A DNA stretch of 5,246 bases from Caulobacter sp. (GTDB lineage Bacteria; Pseudomonadota; Alphaproteobacteria; Caulobacterales; Caulobacteraceae): contig JACMOF010000260.1 of the NCBI GenBank assembly GCA_014378155.1, positions 1 to 5,246 on the forward strand. Direction: 5' to 3'. A program made the translations under genes and the position numbers. Positions 1 through 5,246 of the stretch are shown piece after piece (within the stretch, counting starts at the first letter, position 1; every line of letters begins with the position of its first letter). A model generated the notes under the pieces. That model was not told the origin of the DNA. It saw only the letters and a list, made by a program, of their open reading frames with translations, and searched no databases.

Positions 1-1724
1 AGCTGGAAGGTCCGCTCGCCGGCGCGCAGGTCGCCGCCGCGCAAGCTGAGGTCGGCGTCGACCACGCCAACCAGGGTGAGGTTGGGGAAGTTGTGGCCCT
101 TGGCGGCCGCCTGGGTGGCCACCAGAATGTCGATCTCGCCGGCCGCCATGGTCTCGACCAGAGCCCGCGCCCCGGCGGCGTCCGTCACCGTGTCCGACGA
201 GAACACCCCGATGCGGGCATCGGGGAACAGGAACCGCGCCTCTTCTTCCACCCGCTCCACGCCGGGACCGATCGAGACCAGGCTGTCCTTGGCCCCGCAG
301 TGCGGGCAGGCCTCGGGCTTCTTCATCGAGAAGCCGGTCAGGTGGCAGACCAGGCGGCCGGTATAGCGATGCTCGACCAGCCAGCTGTCGGTGTCGGGCG
401 ACTTCATCTTTTCGCCGCAAGCCCGGCACAAAACGAGTGGCGCATAGCCCCGGCGATTGAGGAACAGCAAGGATTGCTCGCCGCGCGACAGGGCCAGCGA
501 CACGGCCTTGACCAGCGGCGGCGACAGCCAGCGGCCGGGCTCCGGCGGGGTCTCGCGCATGTCGATCAGGTCAATGTCCGGAAGTTGCGCCGCGCCGTGG
601 CGGGCGCTGAGGCGCAGCCAGCGATAGCGGCCCTGCTGGGCGTTCCACAGGCTCTCCAGTGACGGCGTCGCCGAGGCCAGCACCACCAGCGCCCCCTCGA
701 TCTTGGCGCGGGCCACGGCCAGGTCGCGGGCCTGGTAGATGAAGCCCTCTTCCTGCTTGAACGAGCCGTCGTGCTCCTCGTCGACGATCACCAGGCGCAG
801 GCTTTTGAACGGCAGGAACAGGGCCGAGCGGGCCCCGACCACGATCCGCGCCTGGCCGGTGGCCACGCCCTCCCAGGCCCGTCGGCGCCTGGGCGGCGAG
901 ACGCCCGAGTGCCACTCGACCGGCGCGACGCCGAACCGCTGCTCGAAGCGGGCGATCACCGCCTGGGTCAGGGCGATCTCGGGCAGCAGGATCAGCACCT
1001 GGCTCTGCGGGTCGGCGGCCAAGGCGGCGGCGACGGCCTCCAGATAGACCTCGGTCTTGCCCGAGCCCGTTACCCCGTCCAGCAGGGCCGCCTGGAAGCC
1101 GCCGGCCGCCAGCATCTGGGCCAGTACGTCGGCCGAGGCCTGCTGGCTGGGATTGAGGGTCTGGGCCGGCAGGGAGAGGTCGGGCTGGGGAAAGCTTTGG
1201 TCGGGCTCTATCCAGGTCACGGCCAGCGCGCCCTCATCGACCAGCCCCTTGACCACGCCGGTCGAGACGCCCGCCGCCGTGGCCAGGGCGCCCGAAGCCA
1301 TCGGGCCAGCCTGGGCGGCGGCCAGCACCTTCAGCCGGGCCGGCGTCATGCGCGCGGGCTGTGTTCCGGTCAGCACCAGGGCCTTGTCGGGCTTGGCGGC
1401 GGGATGACGCAGGCCGCGCAGGGCCATGGCCAGGGGCCAGGCTGGGATATCGACCGAATAGCGCGCCGCCCAGTCGATGAAGGTCAGTACGCCGGGCGGC
1501 AGGGGCGGGTCGTCCACCCGCTCCAGAACCGGCTTGAGCGGCCGGTTCTGACCGGCGCCGTCGCGCATGGCGGTGACCACGCCGCGAATCACTCTTGGAC
1601 CCAACGGAACGGTCACATGGTCGCCGACCACCAGCCCCAGGCCCTCCGGCTCGGCATAGTCGAAGGCCTCGGGCAGCGGCATGGGCAGCAGGACGGAGGC
1701 GATGCGGGGCATGGGACCTGACAT
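1..1724 (-). CDS. priA: Primosomal protein N' (PriA), replication-restart DNA helicase; C-terminus beyond the window
   Basis: PriA is a 3'-to-5' superfamily 2 helicase that recognises stalled or repaired forks and reloads the replisome in the cytoplasm. The minus-strand frame is open for 574 codons with no stop and runs off the left edge; E. coli PriA has about 730 residues, so roughly 150 are missing. Seen in order: an N-terminal 3'-end DNA-binding domain (about residues 5-105), a winged-helix region (about 115-190), Walker A GVTGSGKT (217-224), DEEH (315-318) followed by GSFKQEEGFIYQARD, a SATPSLES motif (351-358), a cysteine-containing insertion (433-476), and a motif V-like ATQAAAKGHNFPN near the edge. 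Three of the eight usual zinc-binding cysteines are replaced (see findings). I start at ATG 1724-1722 (MSGPMPRIASVLLP); ATG 1712-1710 (MPRIASVLLP) is in frame, resembles many PriA starts and is equally plausible. Neither has a strong ribosome binding site. It is divergent from the DUF484 gene. Confidence 0.96.
   Translation of the reverse strand, partial: MSGPMPRIASVLLPMPLPEAFDYAEPEGLGLVVGDHVTVPLGPRVIRGVVTAMRDGAGQNRPLKPVLERVDDPPLPPGVLTFIDWAARYSVDIPAWPLAMALRGLRHPAAKPDKALVLTGTQPARMTPARLKVLAAAQAGPMASGALATAAGVSTGVVKGLVDEGALAVTWIEPDQSFPQPDLSLPAQTLNPSQQASADVLAQMLAAGGFQAALLDGVTGSGKTEVYLEAVAAALAADPQSQVLILLPEIALTQAVIARFEQRFGVAPVEWHSGVSPPRRRRAWEGVATGQARIVVGARSALFLPFKSLRLVIVDEEHDGSFKQEEGFIYQARDLAVARAKIEGALVVLASATPSLESLWNAQQGRYRWLRLSARHGAAQLPDIDLIDMRETPPEPGRWLSPPLVKAVSLALSRGEQSLLFLNRRGYAPLVLCRACGEKMKSPDTDSWLVEHRYTGRLVCHLTGFSMKKPEACPHCGAKDSLVSIGPGVERVEEEARFLFPDARIGVFSSDTVTDAAGARALVETMAAGEIDILVATQAAAKGHNFPNLTLVGVVDADLSLRGGDLRAGERTFQ
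297..428 (-). other. PriA zinc-binding region with one zinc site apparently degraded
   Basis: This segment encodes PriA residues 433-476. E. coli-type PriA has eight cysteines here: an outer set of four and an inner set of four, each binding one zinc. The outer set is intact as C433, C436, C473 and C476. At the inner positions the protein reads S442, T445, C460 and T463, within KMKSPDTDSW and VCHLTGF, where other PriA proteins have CPxC and CHxCG. Spacing matches the family without gaps, so the replaced positions are clear. The flanking reading frame is intact. Confidence 0.85.
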
Positions 1725-1744
1725 GGGCGGAGTTCGGGTTCTGC

Positions 1745-1762
1745 CTTGGAAACGTTCCCAGG
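1745..1762. promoter_or_regulatory. Quasi-palindrome resembling a LacI-family operator
   Basis: CTTGGAAACGTTCCCAGG is an 18-base dyad around a central CG, with one mismatch (A1751 against C1757... inner arms otherwise pair) and one G-T wobble. Its core TGGAAACGTTCCCA (1747-1760) fits the generic LacI/GalR pattern TGNAANCGNTNNCA at every specified position. It lies 21-38 bases upstream of the priA start, where a repressor could affect priA transcription. No LacI-type gene is in the window, so the regulator is unknown and chance similarity is possible. Confidence 0.35.
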
Positions 1763-1784
1763 TCGAGACGGCGCGTCGTCGCCC

Positions 1785-1799
1785 ATAAGCGGCTGTTAA
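1785..1799. promoter_or_regulatory. CtrA-like box between priA and the DUF484 gene
   Basis: ATAA-GCGGCTG-TTAA matches the CtrA consensus TTAA-N7-TTAA at seven of eight positions and continues as TTAACCG on the right half. CtrA is the cell-cycle response regulator of Caulobacter and relatives. The box is 61 bases from the priA start and 77 from the DUF484 start, so it could act on either gene. The match is by eye. Confidence 0.35.
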
Positions 1800-1862
1800 C
1801 CGAACCTGGGGCTTCATCAGGGTTGTCCCCGCCTGCCCAGCATATGGGGACTCAGTGTGGAT

Positions 1863-1866
1863 GGAG
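1863..1866 (+). promoter_or_regulatory. Ribosome binding site of the DUF484 gene
   Basis: GGAG lies 10 bases before ATG 1877, a slightly long spacing. It overlaps a minimal ATG-GAG-TAG reading frame (1861-1869) just upstream. This is the best Shine-Dalgarno match near that start and supports choosing 1877 over start codons further upstream in the same open frame. Confidence 0.5.
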
Positions 1867-1876
1867 TAGAGCGACC

Positions 1877-2557
1877 ATGACCGACGCGACCCAGGCGATG
1901 TCGCCTCATCCCGTCCACGCCGACGCCGTCCGCGACTTCCTGCGCGCCGAGCCCGACTTTCTGCATCAGGATCCCGACCTGCTCAGCGACCTGGGCCTTC
2001 GCGCCAACGCCAGCAATGTCGTCGATTTCGGACCCCTGGCCCTGGCCCGCGCCGCCGCCGCCCATCAGCGCGAGGCGGGGGTCCGCCGCGAGATCGAGGC
2101 CACGGCCCGCGCCAATTTCTCGGCCCAGGCCCAGACCCACGCGGCGGTGATCGACCTGCTTGACGCGCGCAACCATTCCGATCTCGCCCGGCGCGTCGAC
2201 GACATGGCCGCCCTGCGCTTTGGCCTGGCCGCCGGCGTGGTGGTGCTGGAAGGCCCTGGCCGCGTGCCGGCCGGCTGGCACGCCCTGATCGACGGCCAGA
2301 TCGACATGATCATGGGCGACCACGGCGTCGCCCGCATGGGCTTCCACGCCCCGGCCCTGGGCCTGTTCGGCGACCGCCTCGACACCATCAAGAGCATGGC
2401 CCTGGTCCGCCTGGCCGTCTGGGAGCCGTCACGCCAAGGCCTGCTGGCTTTCGGCTCGGCCGACCCCGACGGCTTCTCCGCCGACATGGGAACCGAGCTG
2501 GTCTCGTTCCTGGCCCGCGTCGTCGAACGCACGGCCGAGCGTTGGCCGGTGCTGTGA
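1877..2557 (+). CDS. DUF484 family protein, GAF-like
   Basis: This 226-residue protein belongs to the DUF484 family, whose biochemical role is not established; the C-terminal half of the family resembles GAF domains. Seen in the sequence: an N-terminal helical segment with the family's repeated pattern (VRDFLRAEPDFLHQDPDLLSDLGL, about residues 18-41, given here only as the leucine/proline pattern of that stretch), a long alanine-rich, probably coiled-coil region (about 55-110), then a GAF-like domain ending in GLLAFGSADPDGF and MGTELVSFLARVVER, a typical DUF484 C-terminus. There is no signal peptide or membrane segment, so it is probably cytoplasmic. ATG 1877 is chosen because homology starts there and GGAG precedes it; the frame stays open upstream but that part overlaps priA and looks non-coding. 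It precedes xerC on the same strand, a common DUF484 neighbourhood, but the two are separated by a palindromic repeat. Family assignment is firm; function is unknown. Confidence 0.88.
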   Translation: MTDATQAMSPHPVHADAVRDFLRAEPDFLHQDPDLLSDLGLRANASNVVDFGPLALARAAAAHQREAGVRREIEATARANFSAQAQTHAAVIDLLDARNHSDLARRVDDMAALRFGLAAGVVVLEGPGRVPAGWHALIDGQIDMIMGDHGVARMGFHAPALGLFGDRLDTIKSMALVRLAVWEPSRQGLLAFGSADPDGFSADMGTELVSFLARVVERTAERWPVL

Positions 2558-2567
2558 GTCCTCTTCT

Positions 2568-2590
2568 CCTCCCCCGTAAAACGGGGGAGG
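2568..2590 (+). terminator. Hairpin directly after the DUF484 gene, possible attenuator
   Basis: A 10-base-pair, almost all-GC stem with a three-base loop begins 11 bases after the DUF484 stop. No T-run follows, so it is not a classic intrinsic terminator. It could protect the upstream mRNA 3' end or reduce read-through into xerC. Confidence 0.4.
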
Positions 2591-2683
2591 TGGACGCGAA
2601 GTGGACGGAGGGGGCGTTCCCGCCGCCGCAACGCGCCCTCCGTCACGATGCGTATTCGCATCGCGCCACCTCCCCCGCTGCGC

Positions 2684-2691
2684 GAGGGAGG
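2684..2691 (+). promoter_or_regulatory. xerC ribosome binding site inside the repeat's right arm
   Basis: GAGGGAGG lies just before GTG 2694: GAGGG (2684-2688) has a 5-base spacing and GGGAGG (2686-2691) a 2-base spacing. The same bases form the right half of the terminal palindrome and can pair with CCTCCC at 2669-2674, so the site may be partly hidden in the folded mRNA. Confidence 0.6.
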
Positions 2692-2693
2692 AA

Positions 2694-3635
2694 GTGACCC
2701 CCCCCAACACCGCCCGCGCCGCCCTGGCCGCCTGGCTCGAGCACCTGGCCCACGAGCGCCGCCCCTCGCCGCGCACCGTGCGGGCCTATGGCGACAACGT
2801 GACAGCCTATCTGAATTTCATGGAGCGCCATCGCGGCGAGGCCCAGTCGGTCGCCGACCTCGGCGCGGTCACCGGCGCCGAGCTGCGGGCCTATCTGGCC
2901 TTTCGACGCGGCGGTTCCCTCTCTCAAGACGGGGAGGGCCTCTCCTCCCGCTCGCTGTCGCAGAGCCTGTCGTCGATCCGCGCCTTCCACCGCTATCTCG
3001 ACCACCGGCTGGACACCCCCAACGCCGCCATTGGCCTGGTGCGCGGGCCGCGTATTAAGGTCGGGGCTCCGCGCCCCGTGACCGAGGACCAGGCTCATGG
3101 CCTGATCGCCGAGCTCGGCCTCGACCCCGACCGCGACGATTGGGAGGTCGTCCGCGACCAGGCGGTGCTGACCCTGCTGTGGGGCTGCGGCCTGCGGATT
3201 TCCGAGGCCCTGTCTCTGCTGCGCAAGGACGCGCCGCTGGCCGAGATACTGCGGATCACCGGCAAGGGCGGCAAGACCCGCATCGTGCCGGTGCTCGACG
3301 CCGTGCGGGCCGGGATCGAAGCCTATGTCGCCGTCCTGCCCTTCGCCCTGACGCCCGACGAACCGCTATTTCGCGCCAAGCGGGGCGGGCCGCTGTCGCC
3401 GCGCCACGTCCAGGCCACGATGCAGACGTAGCGCGGCCGTCTGGGCCTCTCGGACCGCGCCACCCCGCACGCCCTGCGCCACTCCTTCGCTACCCACCTG
3501 CTGGGAGCCGGCGCCGACCTGCGCTCGATCCAGGACCTGCTGGGCCACGCCTCGCTCTCGACCACCCAACGCTACACCCAGGTCGACGCCGCCGGCCTGC
3601 TGGCCGCCTATGGCAAGGCCCACCCGCGGGCCTGA
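2694..3635 (+). pseudogene. xerC: Tyrosine recombinase XerC, interrupted by an in-frame TAG
   Basis: XerC works with XerD at dif to resolve chromosome dimers before division. The locus is 313 codons with a TAG at codon 246 (3429-3431); the frame resumes without shift and ends at TGA 3633-3635. Seen: an N-terminal core-binding (SAM-like) domain (about residues 8-105, WLEHLAHERRPSPRTVRAY), then the catalytic domain with box I Arg168 (GCGLRISEALSL) and Lys191 (TGKGGKTR). After the TAG come H259-x-x-R262 ([12 protein letters not shown]), H285 ([15 protein letters not shown]) and the tyrosine nucleophile Y294. A 245-residue product would lack four catalytic residues and be inactive. No ATG, GTG or TTG occurs in frame after the TAG, so reinitiation cannot supply the rest. 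The start is GTG 2694 (MTPPNTARAALAAW), immediately after GAGGGAGG. TTG (Leu) to TAG by one base would explain the change, giving MQTLRGRLGL. A sequencing error is also possible. XerC is preferred over XerD from the DUF484 neighbour. Confidence 0.88.
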
Positions 3636-3646
3636 GTGGCGGCGAT

Positions 3647-3661
3647 GTGACATTCCGTCAC
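3647..3661. repeat. Short palindrome after xerC
   Basis: GTGAC-ATTCC-GTCAC is a perfect five-base inverted repeat with a five-base spacer, starting 11 bases after the xerC TGA. It has no following T-run. It resembles a CRP/FNR-type half-site pair (TGTGA and TCAC), but the spacing is seven rather than six bases. It may be an operator or a weak 3' hairpin. Confidence 0.3.
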
Positions 3662-3685
3662 GCGAGCTCGCCCACAGCGCTGCTA

Positions 3686-3700
3686 TTAACCGCGTTTTTA
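3686..3700. promoter_or_regulatory. CtrA-like box upstream of the chemoreceptor gene
   Basis: TTAA-CCGCGTT-TTTA matches TTAA-N7-TTAA at seven of eight positions, and the left half continues as TTAACC. It ends 74 bases before ATG 3775, a usual place for a CtrA site near a promoter. Motility and chemotaxis genes in Caulobacter are widely under CtrA control, which makes this the more plausible of the two boxes. Confidence 0.45.
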
Positions 3701-3774
3701 CGGCGTTCAGCGCTTGTAGGTTCAAGACCGGAAATCGTCCTCCTTCTCGGACGCGCCCGGACATGGGGTTTGTG

Positions 3775-5246
3775 ATGAAGTTCGACGATCTGAAGATTTC
3801 GACCAAGGTGGCCCTGCCGGCCGTCATCCTGACCGTGGTGGCGCTGTCCATCACCGGCGTGGGCGCCTGGCAGGCCAAGAAATCCGAAGCCGCCACCAGG
3901 GTGCTGGTCGAGCAGCGCGCGCCGGCCGAGTTGGAAGCCGCGCGGTTCAACCGCCGCATCACCGGTATCGGATATGCGGCCTATCGCACCGTTTCCAATA
4001 GCGGGGCCTCGGCCGAAGCCAAGGAGGCCAGCGGCGAGATCGACAAGGCCTATAAAGACGCCAAGGACAACCTGGCCAATATCAAGAAAGCCGATCCCTC
4101 GACCACCAAGGCGGTCGCTGCCTTTCAAACCCGCCTGGACGCCATCTATTCCAGCGCCCGCCAAGGAGCCGACCTGGGTCTTCAGGACGCCAATGACGCC
4201 GCAAAGATGGTGATGGGGGTCATCGATCCCGACATCGCCAGCCTCAACAAGGACGTCACCGCCTTCAATAACCACCACAATGACGATACCAAGGCGATGG
4301 TGGCCAAGGCCGCCAAGGCGTCGGCCGCGGGTTCGCTGGCGAGCATCCTGTTCGGCGTGATCGCCTCGGCCGCCGCCATGATCTTCGCCCTGTGGATCGG
4401 CCGCTCGAAGATCTCGGCCCCGCTGACCAACCTGTCGCGCACCATGGAAGTGCTCGCCCAGGGCAGCGTTGATGTCGAAGTCGTCGGCGCCCAGCGCAAG
4501 GACGAGGTCGGCGGCATGGCCCGTTCGGTCCAGGTGTTCAAGGACAACGCCCTGGCCCTGCGCACCGCAGAGGCCGCGCAGCAGCGCGCCAGCGCCGAGA
4601 CGGAAGCCGAACGTCAGCGCAACCAGGAAGCCGCCGAGATCGCCGCCCGCGAACAGGCCTTTGTCATGGAAAACATCGCCACCGGCTTGACCCGCCTGGC
4701 GGAAGGCGACCTGACCTATCGCGTCGACGCCCAGTTCCCGCCGGCCTATCAGCGCCTGCAGAGCGATTTCAACGGCGCCATCACCCAGATGGAAGAGGCG
4801 ATGCGCACCATCGTTCAGGCCGCCAATAGCATCGGCTCTGGCTCCGACGAGATCGCCTCGGCCGCCGACGACCTGTCGCGCCGCAGCGAGCAGCAGGCCG
4901 CCAGCCTGGAAGAAACCGCCGCCGCCCTGGACGAGATCACCGCCACGGTGAAGCGCTCGTCGGCCGGCGCCGTCGAGGCCTCGCGCGTCGTCACCTCGAC
5001 CCGTTCGGACGCCGAACGCTCGTCGGTGGTGGTGCGCGGCGCCGTCGACGCCATGAACCAGATCGAGAAGTCGTCGCAGTCGATCAGCCAGATCATTGGC
5101 GTCACCGACGAGATCGCCTTCCAGACCAACCTGCTGGCCCTGAACGCCGGCGTCGAAGCCGCCCGGGCCGGTGACGCGGGCCGCGGCTTCGCGGTCGTCG
5201 CCCAGGAAGTTCGCGCCCTGGCCCAACGCTCGGCCGACGCCGCCAA
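3775..5246 (+). CDS. Transmembrane methyl-accepting chemotaxis protein; C-terminus beyond the window
   Basis: This is an inner-membrane chemoreceptor that passes ligand signals to the CheA-CheW array. Of the protein, 490 codons are visible. Order: short cytoplasmic start; TM1 (about residues 12-32, [21 protein letters not shown]); a periplasmic, mostly helical sensor of about 150 residues, probably a four-helix bundle with unknown ligand; TM2 (about 188-208); a HAMP domain (about 209-262, with P216 and DEVG at 243-246); a charged coiled coil (about 262-295); a probable second HAMP (about 296-345, ending in [12 protein letters not shown]); then the signalling helices. A methylation-type motif [10 protein letters not shown] places E379/E380 as likely methylated glutamates. 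The hairpin tip matches the family closely ([21 protein letters not shown], from about 446, then [17 protein letters not shown]). Any CheR-tether is past the edge. ATG 3775 (MKFDDLKIS) is chosen; in-frame ATG 3763 and GTG 3772 are possible. No other che gene is in view. It resembles Caulobacter McpA-type receptors. Confidence 0.95.
   Translation, partial: MKFDDLKISTKVALPAVILTVVALSITGVGAWQAKKSEAATRVLVEQRAPAELEAARFNRRITGIGYAAYRTVSNSGASAEAKEASGEIDKAYKDAKDNLANIKKADPSTTKAVAAFQTRLDAIYSSARQGADLGLQDANDAAKMVMGVIDPDIASLNKDVTAFNNHHNDDTKAMVAKAAKASAAGSLASILFGVIASAAAMIFALWIGRSKISAPLTNLSRTMEVLAQGSVDVEVVGAQRKDEVGGMARSVQVFKDNALALRTAEAAQQRASAETEAERQRNQEAAEIAAREQAFVMENIATGLTRLAEGDLTYRVDAQFPPAYQRLQSDFNGAITQMEEAMRTIVQAANSIGSGSDEIASAADDLSRRSEQQAASLEETAAALDEITATVKRSSAGAVEASRVVTSTRSDAERSSVVVRGAVDAMNQIEKSSQSISQIIGVTDEIAFQTNLLALNAGVEAARAGDAGRGFAVVAQEVRALAQRSADAA

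Larger units (their letters stand above)
1725..1876. promoter_or_regulatory. Divergent intergenic region between priA and the DUF484 gene
   Basis: This 152-base gap must hold the promoters of two divergent genes. It contains a LacI-operator-like quasi-palindrome (1745-1762), a CtrA-like box (1785-1799), a spaced inverted repeat (1825-1830 with 1846-1851, GTCCCC and GGGGAC), one GACTC site for the CcrM-type methylase (1849-1853), and the ribosome binding site of the plus-strand gene. I could not pick out confident -35 and -10 hexamers on either strand. Confidence 0.5.
2568..2691. repeat. Composite palindromic intergenic repeat (about 124 bases)
   Basis: Nested inverted repeats fill the DUF484-xerC gap. 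The left end (2568-2590) is a hairpin with a perfect 10-base-pair stem around an AAA loop. The right end (2669-2691) is a variant of the same 23-base palindrome, with one mismatch in the stem and a TGC loop. GGGGGAGGTGG (2583-2593) is the exact reverse complement of CCACCTCCCCC (2666-2676), so the whole unit has dyad symmetry. Inside, GACGGAGGG (2604-2612) pairs with CCCTCCGTC (2636-2644), and CGATGCG (2646-2652) with CGCATCG (2657-2663) around TATT. I see no transposase and no flanking target duplication. From general familiarity, similar GGGGGAGGTGG/GACGGAGGG elements recur between genes in Caulobacteraceae. It could be a mobile palindromic element, or act as an attenuator or mRNA-stability structure. 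Confidence 0.85.
3636..3774 (+). promoter_or_regulatory. Intergenic region upstream of the chemoreceptor gene
   Basis: This 139-base gap is less GC-rich than its flanks and likely holds the chemoreceptor promoter. It contains a small palindrome (3647-3661) and a CtrA-like box (3686-3700). GGGG at 3765-3768 is the only purine-rich stretch close to the start at 3775. I could not assign confident -35 and -10 hexamers. Confidence 0.45.

Noticed and set aside
93..1721. Long plus-strand open frames across 93-662 and 771-1721
   Set aside because: They lie opposite the continuous PriA frame, which carries Walker A, DEEH and the zinc-region motifs. The plus-strand products resemble no protein family I know.
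1861..1869. ATG-GAG-TAG mini reading frame just upstream of the DUF484 start
   Set aside because: A two-codon frame arises easily by chance and overlaps the ribosome binding site; nothing else suggests translational control.
1595..1876. An upstream extension of the DUF484 frame (94 extra codons)
   Set aside because: It overlaps the priA 5' end, has a low-complexity Pro/Arg-rich translation, and DUF484 similarity begins at the ATG at 1877.
2601..2693. An upstream extension of the xerC frame through the repeat
   Set aside because: The bases are palindromic repeat DNA and the translation is unlike XerC. GTG 2694 directly follows a good ribosome binding site and gives a normal XerC start.
2648..3058. 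Plus-strand frame starting at the ATG inside the repeat
   Set aside because: It is out of frame with xerC and gives a Pro/Arg-rich translation typical of a shadow frame.
3646..3662. CRP/FNR-type binding site
   Set aside because: The half-sites TGTGA and TCACG are seven bases apart rather than six, and the right half is not TCACA, so only a generic palindrome is reported.
3658..5226. A 522-codon open frame on the minus strand opposite the chemoreceptor gene
   Set aside because: Its glycine-, histidine- and aspartate-rich translation is what antisense of a GC-rich, alanine-rich coiled-coil gene gives. The plus strand has a clear, fully conserved chemoreceptor in the same bases.

Overview
The window looks like ordinary chromosomal DNA of a Caulobacter-type alphaproteobacterium. 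The reasons are the very high GC with strong G/C third positions, the gene set (priA, a DUF484 gene, xerC and a Caulobacter-style chemoreceptor), two intergenic sequences close to the CtrA consensus (TTAA-N7-TTAA), and a GC-rich palindromic intergenic repeat of a kind I associate with Caulobacteraceae. The genus is an inference from overall resemblance, not a database result.

Layout. Positions 1-1724 (minus strand) hold the first 574 codons of priA, the replication-restart helicase; its C-terminus lies beyond the left edge. Positions 1725-1876 are a divergent intergenic region with a LacI-operator-like quasi-palindrome, a CtrA-like box and the ribosome binding site for the next gene. Positions 1877-2557 (plus) encode a 226-residue DUF484 protein. 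Positions 2558-2693 are almost filled by a roughly 124-base composite palindromic repeat whose right arm also supplies the ribosome binding site of xerC. Positions 2694-3635 (plus) are xerC, broken by an in-frame TAG at 3429-3431 before all of the C-terminal catalytic residues. Positions 3636-3774 hold a short palindrome and a second CtrA-like box. Positions 3775-5246 (plus) hold the first 490 codons of a transmembrane methyl-accepting chemotaxis protein, cut by the right edge.

Functionally, priA and xerC are chromosome-maintenance genes (fork restart and chromosome dimer resolution), and DUF484 genes commonly sit beside xerC in proteobacteria. The chemoreceptor is a separate unit with its own upstream region and no other chemotaxis gene in view.

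I see no convincing undescribed multi-gene system. The points worth a second look are the amber codon in an otherwise intact xerC, the loss in PriA of three of the four ligands of one zinc site while the other site is intact, the repeat that doubles as the xerC translation-initiation region, and the regulatory-looking motifs in both promoter-sized gaps. No tRNA, rRNA, CRISPR array, insertion sequence or attachment site was recognised.
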